Shown: one piece after another, positions 47,461 through 56,146 of the stretch
Layout of the letters: each line of letters starts with the position of its first letter
How positions within the stretch are numbered: position 1 is the first letter of the stretch
NCBI GenBank assembly: GCA_020846005.1
Contig: JADLEQ010000048.1
Span: 113,248-177,247 of the forward strand
Origin: Polyangiaceae bacterium
Lineage (GTDB): Bacteria; Myxococcota_A; Polyangia; Polyangiales; Polyangiaceae
Reading direction: 5' to 3'
DNA length: 64,000 nt
Position numbers and translations under genes: made by a program
Notes under the pieces: model-generated
Databases searched by the model: none
Told to the model about the DNA's origin: nothing
What the model saw: the letters and a program-made list of their open reading frames with translations, nothing else

Positions 47461-49848
47461 TTGTCCCGGTCTCCGGTCGCCGCGCTCGTGGCCCGCGCCT
47501 CGACGGCGCTGACGCGCTCGGTGGGGCTGCTCGTCGTCCCGATCGTGCTCGCGCTCGAGCTCGCGAGCACCGCGTGGGGGGCGCCGGTCGCCGCCACGCT
47601 CCTCCTCCTGGCGGGCTTCGCCTGCGCGTTCTTCGCCGCGGCGCCGGAGTCGGAGCCCCACGCCGGTGCGCCGGCCGCCGCGCGACAGCGAGCCGACGCC
47701 TTCGCGCCGCGCGCCGCGGGCGCGGCGCTCGCCGCCGTCGGCTTCGTGATCTGCGTCCCTAGCTGGCGCGCGCTGCTCGGGCACGTCCGTGGCGAGGTGA
47801 TGGCCCTCGCTCCTCACCTCGCGCGTCCCGAGTGGGGCGTGATGCTGCCGGTGCTGGGTGCGACGGCGCTGGTGACCGGCTGCGCGCTCGCGCGAGGCCG
47901 CGCCCCCGGGGGCCGCGACGCGGAGCGCCTCGGGCTCCTGGTCGCGCTGCTCTTCGTGGCGATGCTGGCGGCGGGCGTCCGTGTCCAGGGGCTCCCCGTG
48001 CTCCCCGCCGCCCAGGCGCGCGGGCCCGCCGTCCTCGGCGCGGCGGTGGCGCTCGCCGCCGCGGTCGGGTTGCCGCGCCTGCCGTTCGGCCTCCGCCTCG
48101 CGAGCGTGGTCGCGGCCGCGGTGGCCGTGCGCTCCGTGGGGCTCGGGACCTGGCGGCTCGACCCGGTGACCCGGGACATGCTCCCGCTCGCGCAGAGCGC
48201 GACGGACGCATGGCTCGCAGGTGAGCCGCCGTACGCCCTCCACCAGATGCAGCGCGGCAGCGAGGTCCCGCTCACCTATCTCCCCGGGATGTGGCTCCTG
48301 CACGCCGCGCCCCGCGCCGTGGGACTCGACCCACGCTGGACGGGCGTCGCCGCCGACGTGGCGATCGTCGCCGCGGCCGTGTGGGCGGCCGGCGGCGCGC
48401 CCGCCGCGGCACGCGCGTCCGCCCGGGGACTGGCGCTCGGGCTCGGCGCGGCTTGGCTCTTCTCGCCGAGCGTCCACTGGAACGGCGTGTACGCCGAGCC
48501 GCACCCGTGGTGGGCCGTGCTCGCGTGGCTCGCCGCGACCGTCGCGCGCGGGCGGCTCTGGGCCGCCGCGTTGCTGCTCGGGCTCGCGGTCTTCACGCGT
48601 CACTTCGCGCTGGTCGTCGCGCCGTTCGTCGCGCTCGCCATGGCGGCGCGCGCCGGTTGGCGCGGCACCGCCCTCCGGCTGTCGGTGGCGGGCGCCCTCT
48701 TCGCGCCGGCGCTCGCCGCCTTCGTGGCGCGGGATCCGGACGCCTTCTGGTTCGGGACCTGGCGTTGGCTCGTCGAGTATGGTCCCGCGCACCAGGCCTG
48801 GTTCCGCGAGAAGTATGGCTTCAGCGGGACGCTGTACGCCGCGGGGCTCACGGACTGGCTCTACCGCGGCCAGCTCCTCGGCGTCGCTGGCTGCCTGGCG
48901 CTCGCGGCGATCCTCCGCGGGGCCCGCGCTCGGTTCGCCGCGGGAGCGCTCGCGCTGGTCGTGTTCATCACCTTCAACCGCATCGTCTGGGACAGCTTCT
49001 TCCTCGACGGCGTCGTGCTGGCGATGGTCCTCGCGACCGGCGCGGTCGCCCCGGCGTCGTCGCCGCGCGCGCTCGGGCGGGTCGCGCTCGCCGGCGGCGC
49101 CGGAGCTGCGGTGACCGCGCTGGCCGCCGCGGGCTGGCTCGCGGCGTCGCTCGCGCGCTCCGTCGACCGCTCGGGCCGCGACGAGCTCCGCGCGAGCGTC
49201 GAGCGGGGGCTGTCGCCCGCGACCGTCGTGATCGACCGGAGCGACGTGCGACTCGGACCGGTACGGGGGGAACCCTTGCTCCCCGCGCTCGGCGGGCGCG
49301 TCTGGCCCGATCTCGTCCAGCTCGGTGCCCAGGGCTTCACGCTGCCGGCCGCGGACCACGTCGTGTGGGCGGGGCGCGTGGATCGCGATGACGCCGCGCA
49401 CGAGGCGCTGCTGCGGCTCGGGGGCGTGACCGCGCCCCGCGTGGAGGGGCGCTACCGCTGGCTCGCGCTGTCCGGCTTCGCTGGGTGGCGCAGCCTCGCG
49501 CGGGCGTCCCCGCCCGACGGCGCCGGCGAGTGCCGGGTGGGGCGCCCGCCGCGACGCCACCTCGGCGTGTCGACGGGCGCCGCGCTACGGTGGGAGCGGG
49601 TCACCGTCGCGCGTCCGCTGGTGGTCGCGGCGCGGATGGACGACGCGCACGTCGTGTGGCGGGGGGCCGACGCCCACGTCGACGTGGAGGTCGACGGCGC
49701 GCGCCGCGCGACGCTCCACGTGCCGAACCGCCCCGGGCCGTCGTGGACGGTCCTCGATCCGGGCGCCGGAGAGCGCTCGGTGGTCGTGCGCGCCCGCGAG
49801 GGGAAGCACGGCCCCGGGATCGTGTGCGTCGATCTCCTCGCGTGGTGA
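47461..49848 (+). CDS. Large polytopic GT-C-like glycosyltransferase with C-terminal domain
   Basis: 795 aa, TTG at 47461, 19 bases after the discoidin gene. About 13-14 helices run to residue 560. A long loop near residues 235-285 has LAQSATDAWLAGEPPYALHQ and PLTYLPGMWLLHAAPR, matching the Y-x-Y-x-P-G-type motif of bacterial GT-C enzymes with DUF2029/GT87-like folds. FTRHFALVVAPF follows. The last 230 residues are soluble, beta-rich and probably periplasmic. Function as a polyprenyl-phosphate-sugar-dependent transferase is inferred from topology and context. It converges on the Tat-type lipoprotein gene. Confidence 0.7.
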   Translation: MSRSPVAALVARASTALTRSVGLLVVPIVLALELASTAWGAPVAATLLLLAGFACAFFAAAPESEPHAGAPAAARQRADAFAPRAAGAALAAVGFVICVPSWRALLGHVRGEVMALAPHLARPEWGVMLPVLGATALVTGCALARGRAPGGRDAERLGLLVALLFVAMLAAGVRVQGLPVLPAAQARGPAVLGAAVALAAAVGLPRLPFGLRLASVVAAAVAVRSVGLGTWRLDPVTRDMLPLAQSATDAWLAGEPPYALHQMQRGSEVPLTYLPGMWLLHAAPRAVGLDPRWTGVAADVAIVAAAVWAAGGAPAAARASARGLALGLGAAWLFSPSVHWNGVYAEPHPWWAVLAWLAATVARGRLWAAALLLGLAVFTRHFALVVAPFVALAMAARAGWRGTALRLSVAGALFAPALAAFVARDPDAFWFGTWRWLVEYGPAHQAWFREKYGFSGTLYAAGLTDWLYRGQLLGVAGCLALAAILRGARARFAAGALALVVFITFNRIVWDSFFLDGVVLAMVLATGAVAPASSPRALGRVALAGGAGAAVTALAAAGWLAASLARSVDRSGRDELRASVERGLSPATVVIDRSDVRLGPVRGEPLLPALGGRVWPDLVQLGAQGFTLPAADHVVWAGRVDRDDAAHEALLRLGGVTAPRVEGRYRWLALSGFAGWRSLARASPPDGAGECRVGRPPRRHLGVSTGAALRWERVTVARPLVVAARMDDAHVVWRGADAHVDVEVDGARRATLHVPNRPGPSWTVLDPGAGERSVVVRAREGKHGPGIVCVDLLAW

Positions 49849-49866
49849 CGGCCGCCTGCCGATCTG

Positions 49867-49888
49867 CGCCGCGCGCGTCAGCGCGGCG
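49867..49888. terminator. Hairpin over the stop of a convergent pair
   Basis: CGCCGCGC (49867-49874) and GCGCGGCG (49881-49888) form an 8-bp stem with a 6-base loop that contains the minus-strand stop codon (49878-49880). It could serve both converging genes. Confidence 0.4.
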
Positions 49889-50939
49889 GGGGCAGCCCGA
49901 GCACCTGCCAGACCTCGGCGACGGTCGCGTCGACGAGCCCCTTCGTGAACGCCGGCAGGCTCAGGGACACCTCGAGCCGGGCGCGGTCCTCGGCGGTCGC
50001 GGTGCGCGGCGGCGCGGGCGCGCCCTGGAGGGCGAGCAGCCGTCCGGTCGGGCTCTCGGCGAGGTCGCCCCAGACCCCGCCGAGCCGCGCCGCGGCGCCG
50101 CCCACGCCGTCGGCGAAGTCGCCGGCGATCTCGGCGACCAGCTCGAGCCGCTCACCGCGTGGCGTGAGGGCGAGCCCGAACGCGAACGCCTCCGCGATGA
50201 GGCCGCGCGCGCCCCGGGTGCCGAGGTAGTCGAACGGCCCCGCTGCGAACGCCGCGAGCGGCGCCTCGGCGAGGCTCGGCGTCAGCGAGGAGAGCGCGGC
50301 GCCGCGCAGCGCCACCGGCGCCCGGAGGCGGCCTGTCGCGTAGGCGGCGACGATCTTGGCGGGCGTCGGGTCGTCGAAAGCGACGCCGATCACGCGGCGC
50401 TCTACCACCACCAGCGACCGCACGGCCGCCCCCGCGACGCCCGTCTGGACACGGATGGTGGGGCTCAGCTCGATGAGCCGCGGCGGGCCGAGGAGCGTCG
50501 CGCGGAAGCGTCGCTCGATCTCGGCGGTCGCGCCCGCGTACTCGACCGCGTAGAGCGTCCCGTAGTCGAACCCGGCGACGACCGCCGCGGGCGTCTCTCG
50601 CAGCTCGATCCCCGTCCGCTCGGCGAGGTCGTCGAGCCGCGCGGGAGGCAACAGGGGTGCGAGCGCGTCGACCAGATCGCGGTCGCGGAACAGGTCGCGC
50701 AGGCGCGCGGTGACGAGCCAGCGGAGCCCCGCGGCCGGGAGGTGCTCGAGCAGCGCCCTCGGGACGGCGCGCGCGGGCGCCGGGCGGCTCGACTCTGCGG
50801 GCCTGCCGCCGGCGCGCGCCGGCGGGCGAGTCGCGCAGGCCGTAGCGACCGCGCCGACGAGCCCACTCAGGACCGCGCGGCGGCGCGTGAGAGCGGCGTG
50901 ACGCGCGCTCAAGCCCTCACGGCGATCACGATCCGACAC
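49878..50939 (-). CDS. Tat-type lipoprotein, unknown function
   Basis: 353 aa from GTG 50939, which overlaps the tyrS end by 14 bases; TTG 50912 is an in-frame alternative that would leave a 13-base gap. The signal peptide has a twin-arginine look (LTRRRAVLSGLVGAVATAC), with lipobox Cys directly after. The mature protein is a mixed alpha/beta fold (LVTARLRDLFRDRDLV, VVAGFDYGTLYAVEY, VQTGVAGAAVRSLVVVERR) without known motifs. Similar proteins seem typical of myxobacteria, but I cannot name the family. It is probably co-transcribed with tyrS. Confidence 0.7.
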   Translation of the reverse strand: MSDRDRREGLSARHAALTRRRAVLSGLVGAVATACATRPPARAGGRPAESSRPAPARAVPRALLEHLPAAGLRWLVTARLRDLFRDRDLVDALAPLLPPARLDDLAERTGIELRETPAAVVAGFDYGTLYAVEYAGATAEIERRFRATLLGPPRLIELSPTIRVQTGVAGAAVRSLVVVERRVIGVAFDDPTPAKIVAAYATGRLRAPVALRGAALSSLTPSLAEAPLAAFAAGPFDYLGTRGARGLIAEAFAFGLALTPRGERLELVAEIAGDFADGVGGAAARLGGVWGDLAESPTGRLLALQGAPAPPRTATAEDRARLEVSLSLPAFTKGLVDATVAEVWQVLGLPPPR

Positions 50940-52134
50940 GGAAACGCCGGAAGCGTCGGTTCTTCGAGCCGACCCGGACCACGTACTCGCCGGGGCCGAG
51001 CTCGAGCCACTCGTCCGTGACTCGAGCGCCGTCGAGCTCGACGCCCCCTTGCGTGATCTGGCGGCGCGCGTCGCTGTTGGACGCGCAGAGCCCCGCCTGG
51101 GCGAGCGCGCGGGCGAGCACGACGGGGGCCGTCCCGATCTCGACCAGCTCGAGCTCCGTCGGGATCCCGATCCCGAGGTAGGTCCCGCGGAACTCCGCCG
51201 CCGCGGCCTCGGCCGCCGCCGCGCCGTGGTATCGCCCGACGAGCTCGGCCGCGAGCGCGTGCTTCGCCGCCAGCGGATCGCCCGCGGCGAAGAGCTCGTC
51301 GATCGCGCGCGTGGGGAGTCGCGACAGCAGGTCGAACCAACGTCGCACGACGCGGTCGTCGACCTGCATGCACTTGCGGTAGATGGCGACCGGGGGTTCG
51401 TCGATGCCGACGTAGTTGTCCGCCGATTTGCTCATCTTCTTGCCGACGACGCGGCCGTCTGCCACCTTCGCGTCGAGCCCCTCGAGGAGGGGCGTGGTCA
51501 TCACGATCTGTGGTCGTTGCCCGCTCGATCGCATCAGGTCGCGACCCACCATGAGGTTGAACAGCTGGTCGGTGCCGCCGAGCTCCACGTCGCACTCCAG
51601 CGCGACGGAGTCGTACCCCTGCAGGAGTGGATAGAGCAGCTCGTGGAGGTGGATGTCGCGCTCGGCGTCGAACCGCTCGCGGAAGTCCCGCCGCTCCAGC
51701 GTCCGCGCGAGGGTGCGCTTGGCGGCGAGCTCCACCACCTCGACCAGGGACAGCCGCTCCAACCACTCCCCGTTGTAGCGGACGGTCGTCCTCGCCCGGT
51801 CGAGCACCTTGAACGCCTGCTCCTGATACGTCGCGGCCGCGGCCATCACCTGCTCTCGGGTCAGGCGCGGCCGCTGCTCGTTCTGGCCGGTCGGATCGCC
51901 GACGCGCGCCGTGAAGTCGCCGATCAAGAACACGACCTCGTGGCCGAGCTCCTGGAACGCCCGCAGCTTCTCCAGCAGGACGGTGTGCCCGAGGTGCAGG
52001 TCCGGTCGAGTCGGATCGAACCCGGCCTTCACCCGGAGCGGCCGCCCGGTCCCGAGGCGCTCCTCGAGATCCTCGCGGCTCACCACGTCGACGGCTCCTC
52101 GCGTCAGCTCCGCCAGCGCTTCCGGTACCGACAT
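50926..52134 (-). CDS. tyrS: Tyrosyl-tRNA synthetase
   Basis: 402 aa, ATG at 52134; TAGGTA ends 7 bases upstream. HIGH appears as HLGHTVLLEKL, and KMSKS as GKKMSKSADNYVG. The tyrosine site includes GYDSVALECDVELGGTDQLFN. A C-terminal S4-type RNA-binding domain begins near residue 340 (GLCASNSDARRQITQGGVELDG). The catalytic domain follows the TyrZ-like (TyrRS type 2) version, with DPTRPDLHLGH. Curiously, tRNA-Tyr lies 11 kb away in the tuf operon. Confidence 0.96.
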   Translation of the reverse strand: MSVPEALAELTRGAVDVVSREDLEERLGTGRPLRVKAGFDPTRPDLHLGHTVLLEKLRAFQELGHEVVFLIGDFTARVGDPTGQNEQRPRLTREQVMAAAATYQEQAFKVLDRARTTVRYNGEWLERLSLVEVVELAAKRTLARTLERRDFRERFDAERDIHLHELLYPLLQGYDSVALECDVELGGTDQLFNLMVGRDLMRSSGQRPQIVMTTPLLEGLDAKVADGRVVGKKMSKSADNYVGIDEPPVAIYRKCMQVDDRVVRRWFDLLSRLPTRAIDELFAAGDPLAAKHALAAELVGRYHGAAAAEAAAAEFRGTYLGIGIPTELELVEIGTAPVVLARALAQAGLCASNSDARRQITQGGVELDGARVTDEWLELGPGEYVVRVGSKNRRFRRFRVGS

Positions 52135-52195
52135 CGAGGCGTACCTAGCATCCCGCGCGCGGCGCGGCGGTGACCCGGCGCCTCCCCGGCGCGGG

Positions 52196-52516
52196 TCAGC
52201 CGTCGTCCTCGTCGTCCCCGCCGCTGATCGCGCGGTCCCGGCTGCCGTCGACCAGCTCGCGGAGCTCCTTCCCCACTTTGAAGAACGGGAGGCGCTTCGC
52301 CGCCACGGGGACGGGCTGGCCCGTCCGAGGGTTCCGCCCGGAGTACGGCTTGTAGGGGCGGATCGAGAAGCTGCCGAAGCCGCGGATCTCGATGCCCTCG
52401 CCGCGCTGCATCGCCTCGACCATCGTGTCGAAGATGCAGCTCACGACCAGCTCGGCGCGCGCCTTCGTGAGCTCGCCCCGCGCTGCAATGGCTTCGATCA
52501 GCTCGCTCTTCGTCAT
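52196..52516 (-). CDS. ihfB: Integration host factor subunit beta
   Basis: 106 aa. ATG 52516 is chosen because it gives the normal HU/IHF start MTKSELIEAIA; the open frame extends 45 codons further but without family sequence. The core matches IHF beta: ELVVSCIFDTMVEAMQRGEG, IEIRGFGSFSIRPYKP, the DNA-bending arm GRNPRTGQPVPVAAKRLPFF, and KVGKELRELVDG. A short acidic tail follows. It bends DNA and often assists sigma-54 activators, of which two are encoded in this window. The gene is divergent from the GAF-domain gene. Confidence 0.95.
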   Translation of the reverse strand: MTKSELIEAIAARGELTKARAELVVSCIFDTMVEAMQRGEGIEIRGFGSFSIRPYKPYSGRNPRTGQPVPVAAKRLPFFKVGKELRELVDGSRDRAISGGDDEDDG

Positions 52517-52540
52517 CTCCCCGGAGCCGCCGGTCTGGCG

Positions 52541-52569
52541 ACCATGCCGCCTAAGCACCCGAAGGTCAA
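52541..52569 (-). promoter_or_regulatory. Sigma-70-type promoter for ihfB
   Basis: On the minus strand, TTGACC (52569-52564), 17-base spacer, CATGGT (52546-52541). Predicted start is about 52534, an 18-base leader before ATG 52516. Confidence 0.4.
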
Positions 52570-52661
52570 GGGAATTCCGCCCCCGCCGCGGCTGGGTGCC
52601 GGCGTCACGGACGCTCGGGGCGGCGGCTCGTCGCGAGCGCGGTCGGCGCACGGAAAGTCGC

Positions 52662-52690
52662 TTGCCGGGCGGCGCCTACGGCGCTCTACT
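52662..52690 (+). promoter_or_regulatory. Sigma-70-type promoter for the GAF-domain gene
   Basis: TTGCCG (52662-52667), 17-base spacer, TCTACT (52685-52690). Predicted start is about 52697, 26 bases before ATG 52723. Confidence 0.35.
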
Positions 52691-52722
52691 AGCCGCCCCC
52701 CGGCTCCTTGGATCGCTCTAGA

Positions 52723-54417
52723 ATGCGTTGGTTCGTTGAGGTCGCAGCCGTCGGCGAGTCGACGGAGATCGAGCGTTACTGCCTCGAGGCGCGCCAGTGG
52801 CAGACCGCGCTGCAGGAGGCGCGCAAGCTGCGCGGGGACGCCGGGCCGCTCAGCAAGCTCTCCATCGAGATGATGGCCGAGGGGTATCGCGCGATCGATC
52901 CGAAGCTCCGCTTGCGGTACCTCGTGCTCCGCGCGCCGGGGGACTCGCCGCTCGGGATCGTGAACGGCGGGGGCGCGAAGTCCGGCGCGGCCGCGCCCGC
53001 CGCGGCCGCGCCCGCCGCGGGCGTGCCCGCCCCGCTTGCGTCGGCCGACGCCGCGCCCGACACGACGGCGCCCGCTCCGCCCGCGTCCACGGAGACCGCT
53101 CCGCCGACGGAGGCGATGTCCTCGCCGCCGGTGCAGTCCTCGGGGCCGGCGCCACGCGCGGCGGCGGCGGCGCCCCCCGCCGCGTCGGCGGCGGGAGCGC
53201 CCGCGGCGGAGCGCTCGGCGAGCCGGGCGCCCACCTCGGCCCGCCCCACCCAGGTGAGCGCAGAGACGCCCGACGCGCCGGCGTTCACCGTCGTCCGAAA
53301 GCGCGAAGAGGAGCCGACGGCGAGCCAGCCGATCACGTACCGCGAGTACGCGTACGCGGTCGATCCAGCGACCCCGCTGGACGCCGCGCGGGTGCTGCTC
53401 TGGGCCAGGTTCCGCGAGGTGGAGGCGGCCATCGCGGCGAAGCCGAGCGGGAAATTCGTGCAGCTCGCGGTCTTCGATCACGTCTTCGAGCGCAAGCCGC
53501 AGCGAGCCCCGCTCATCACGCTCGCCTGGAAGGACTGGCGCGGCGAGCCGGTGGTGCAGGTGCCGTCGATGGGGCGCTCCGAGCCGCCGCCGTCCTCCAC
53601 CGACTTCGGCGCGCCGCCGTCGGCGCCCTTCCAGCCGCCGCCGTCGGCGCCGCACGCCGCCCCTCCCCCCGCGCCGGAGAGCCTCCGGTCGCCCGCGATC
53701 GAGGTGACGGAGGAGGCGCCCGTCTCCGAGGCGACGGCGCGGCTACTCGAGGCGCCGAGCCAGCCGCCAGCCGCAGCGCCGGCCTCGGAGCGGGGGTCGC
53801 AGCGGCCGTCGGCGCGCATGGCGGCGGTGCGGAAGGGCAAGCGTCGCCACGGCGAGGGCGAGGATCTCATCGGCGAGCTGTTCGAGACGATGCACGAGCT
53901 GCACTTCGTCCCGGACGTCGTCTCGGGCGCGGAGTTCGTGCTCCGGATCCTCGAGAGCACGCTCCCGAGCGAGGTCGCGATCGTCCACGTCTTCGACATC
54001 AACGCGCGCGAGTTCGTCGTCGTGCGCGCGAGCGGCGCCGTCCGTCACTCGGTCCTCCTCGTTCGCACGCGGGACGACGTGGCGCCGTTGCGGCAGGCGA
54101 TGCGGCGCCAGCACGCGCTGGCGGTCGAGCCCTCCGCAGCAGACGAGCGGTTCTCGGGTGGGCGGTGGTCTCACGTCACGGCGCGACCGCAGCACCTGCT
54201 CTACGGGCCGGTCAACCAGGGCGGGCGCTACCTCGGCCTCATCGAGCTGGCCAACCCGGAAGGGGGGGGGCCGTACCACCAGAACGAGCTGAACGCGCTC
54301 GACTACATCTGCGAGCAGTTCGCCGAGCTGCTGGCGGCCCGACCGATCGTGATCGACGCGGAGGTCGTCCTCGCAGAGCCGGCCCCGCCGCAGAAGCCCA
54401 AGAAGGCCCGGCGCTGA
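52723..54417 (+). CDS. GAF-domain protein with Pro/Ala-rich linkers
   Basis: 564 aa from ATG 52723 (an in-frame TTG at 52708 is possible). A short N-terminal module (RWFVEVAAVGESTEIERYCLEARQWQTALQEARKLRG) is followed by a long Ala/Pro-rich linker, a middle folded block (ITYREYAYAVDPATPLDAARVLLWARFREVE) and a second Pro-rich linker. The C-terminal GAF domain covers about 385-550 (ELFETMHELHFVPDVVSGAEFVLRI, GRYLGLIELANPEGG). No kinase or output domain is present. It may be a sensory scaffold; the following gene is a histidine kinase on the same strand, 78 bases away. Confidence 0.75.
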   Translation: MRWFVEVAAVGESTEIERYCLEARQWQTALQEARKLRGDAGPLSKLSIEMMAEGYRAIDPKLRLRYLVLRAPGDSPLGIVNGGGAKSGAAAPAAAAPAAGVPAPLASADAAPDTTAPAPPASTETAPPTEAMSSPPVQSSGPAPRAAAAAPPAASAAGAPAAERSASRAPTSARPTQVSAETPDAPAFTVVRKREEEPTASQPITYREYAYAVDPATPLDAARVLLWARFREVEAAIAAKPSGKFVQLAVFDHVFERKPQRAPLITLAWKDWRGEPVVQVPSMGRSEPPPSSTDFGAPPSAPFQPPPSAPHAAPPPAPESLRSPAIEVTEEAPVSEATARLLEAPSQPPAAAPASERGSQRPSARMAAVRKGKRRHGEGEDLIGELFETMHELHFVPDVVSGAEFVLRILESTLPSEVAIVHVFDINAREFVVVRASGAVRHSVLLVRTRDDVAPLRQAMRRQHALAVEPSAADERFSGGRWSHVTARPQHLLYGPVNQGGRYLGLIELANPEGGGPYHQNELNALDYICEQFAELLAARPIVIDAEVVLAEPAPPQKPKKARR

Positions 54418-54495
54418 CGCTCCCCCGGGCCGGCGCCGCGCGAGCGACTCCCAGGTGCGGCGGGCGCCGGCCCCGCCCGGCGCTAGGCTAGCCGC

Positions 54496-56115
54496 GTGGC
54501 TGGTCGCTCGGGTGAACGCTGGCTCACGCTGCTCGTGCTCCCCGCGCTGGTCGTGGGCGTGCTCGTGCTGACGGGCGTGACGGTCCGCAACAGCTTCCAG
54601 CTCGAAGAGCTGCGCGAGCGGAGCGTGCTCGAGGCGACCCACCTGCTCGCGCTCGAGAAGGCGGACCGCATCGACAAGCGCATCGTCGAGCAGGACGACA
54701 TCATCGCCGCGAGCGTCGACCCGGCCGCCTGGAGCGACACCACGGACGAGTGGCTGCGCACCGCGAGCCTCCGCACGCCCACCGTCCGCGCCGTGCTCGT
54801 CCTCGACCTCTCGACCCCCGACCGGGAGGTCGTCGCGTTCGCGTCACGGAGCACCAACGGCCGCGACGACGAGCGCTTCCGCCGCGTGCTCGTCGGCACC
54901 TTCCTCGAGGAGCTCCGCCTGGAGGCCGCGCCGCGGCGGGAGCTCAGGCACCTGCACCGCAATCACGCCGACCAGAGCCACCTCGTCAGCTACTGGGAGC
55001 GCCAGGTGGGGGACCGCCGCTACTTGGTCGTCGCCTGGCACGACGTGGGGAGGATCGTCCACGAGCTCTTCCCGCCGCTGGCGGAGCGAGGCGACCAGCA
55101 GAGCCGCGTGAACGTCGTCGACGAGCAGGGTCGCATCGTGTTCGGCCCGCCCTCGAGCCGAGATCGCCTGACCGTCGGCCGCCAGTTCGCCACCACGCTC
55201 TACAAGTGGACGCTGAACGTCTCCATGTCGAGCGCGGCCGAGCTCGCCCGAGCCGTCGAGCGGCGGCGCCTGCTCGAGATGGTGATGGTCGGGCTCTCCG
55301 CGCTGGTCGTCTTGGCCGGGATGGCGCTCATCCTGATCGCCGCAGCGCGCGAGCGGCGGCTCGCCGCGCTGAAGAGCGACTTCGTCGCCAACGTGTCGCA
55401 CGAGCTCAAGACCCCGCTCTCGCTCGTGCGCATGTTTGCCGAGCTGCTGGACTCGGGGCGGGTCGACAGCGAGGCGAAGCGGAAGCAGTACCTCGCCATC
55501 ATCGTCTCCGAGAGCGAGCGGCTGGGCGCGTTGATTGAGAACGTGCTCGACTTCGCGAAGGTCGAGCGTGGGCGCGCGGCCTACCACTTCGAGGAGGCGA
55601 GCGTCCCGGACGTGGTCGCGCGCGCGGTCGAGGTCTGCCGGCCGAGGTTCGAGCGCGACGGGAAGCTCCTGGAGCTCACGGTGGCGCCCGGGCTGCCGCG
55701 ATCTCGCGTGGACGAGCGCGCGCTGGAGATCGCGGTCATCAACCTGCTCGACAATGCGCTCAAGTACGCGCCGGACGGCCGCATCGTCCGGATCGACGTC
55801 TCCGCCGCAGGCGACGTGGCGGCGATCCGCGTCACGGACGAGGGCCCCGGGCTCGCGCTCGAGGACACCAAGCGCATCTTCGAGCGGTTCGTCCGCGGTC
55901 GCGCGGTCGCGGGGCGCAAGGTCCGCGGGAGCGGGATCGGTCTCGCCTTGGTGAAGCACATCGCCGAGGCCCACGGTGGCGCCGCGCGGGTCGAGCGTAC
56001 GGGCCCCGAGGGTTCGACCTTCCTGCTCACGCTCCGGCTCGCCGCCTCCGTGGAGACCTCCTCCGAGGCGACGCGCGCGGCGGCGAGCGCCGGTGCCGCC
56101 GCGACCGGGGACTGA
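54496..56115 (+). CDS. Membrane sensor histidine kinase with periplasmic domain
   Basis: 539 aa, GTG at 54496, with TAGGCT exactly 6 bases upstream. Two membrane helices (about residues 10-30 and 260-283) enclose a periplasmic sensor of about 230 residues. HisKA has VSHELKTPLSLVRMFAELLD with the phospho-acceptor His near 304. The ATPase part carries N box INLLDNALKYAP and G boxes DEGPGL and GSGIGLALVKHI. No HAMP or PAS domain is evident. No cognate regulator is adjacent. Its stop lies within a bidirectional hairpin shared with the convergent peptidase gene. Confidence 0.93.
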   Translation: MAGRSGERWLTLLVLPALVVGVLVLTGVTVRNSFQLEELRERSVLEATHLLALEKADRIDKRIVEQDDIIAASVDPAAWSDTTDEWLRTASLRTPTVRAVLVLDLSTPDREVVAFASRSTNGRDDERFRRVLVGTFLEELRLEAAPRRELRHLHRNHADQSHLVSYWERQVGDRRYLVVAWHDVGRIVHELFPPLAERGDQQSRVNVVDEQGRIVFGPPSSRDRLTVGRQFATTLYKWTLNVSMSSAAELARAVERRRLLEMVMVGLSALVVLAGMALILIAAARERRLAALKSDFVANVSHELKTPLSLVRMFAELLDSGRVDSEAKRKQYLAIIVSESERLGALIENVLDFAKVERGRAAYHFEEASVPDVVARAVEVCRPRFERDGKLLELTVAPGLPRSRVDERALEIAVINLLDNALKYAPDGRIVRIDVSAAGDVAAIRVTDEGPGLALEDTKRIFERFVRGRAVAGRKVRGSGIGLALVKHIAEAHGGAARVERTGPEGSTFLLTLRLAASVETSSEATRAAASAGAAATGD

Positions 56116-56146
56116 CGCGCGGGCGTGGGCGCCGCGCGCGTCAGTC
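56110..56146. terminator. Bidirectional hairpin closing a convergent pair
   Basis: The bases at 56110-56121 (GACTGACGCGCG) pair perfectly with 56135-56146 to make a 12-bp stem with a 13-base loop. Both stop codons (56113-56115 plus, 56141-56143 minus) lie in the stem arms. Confidence 0.5.
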
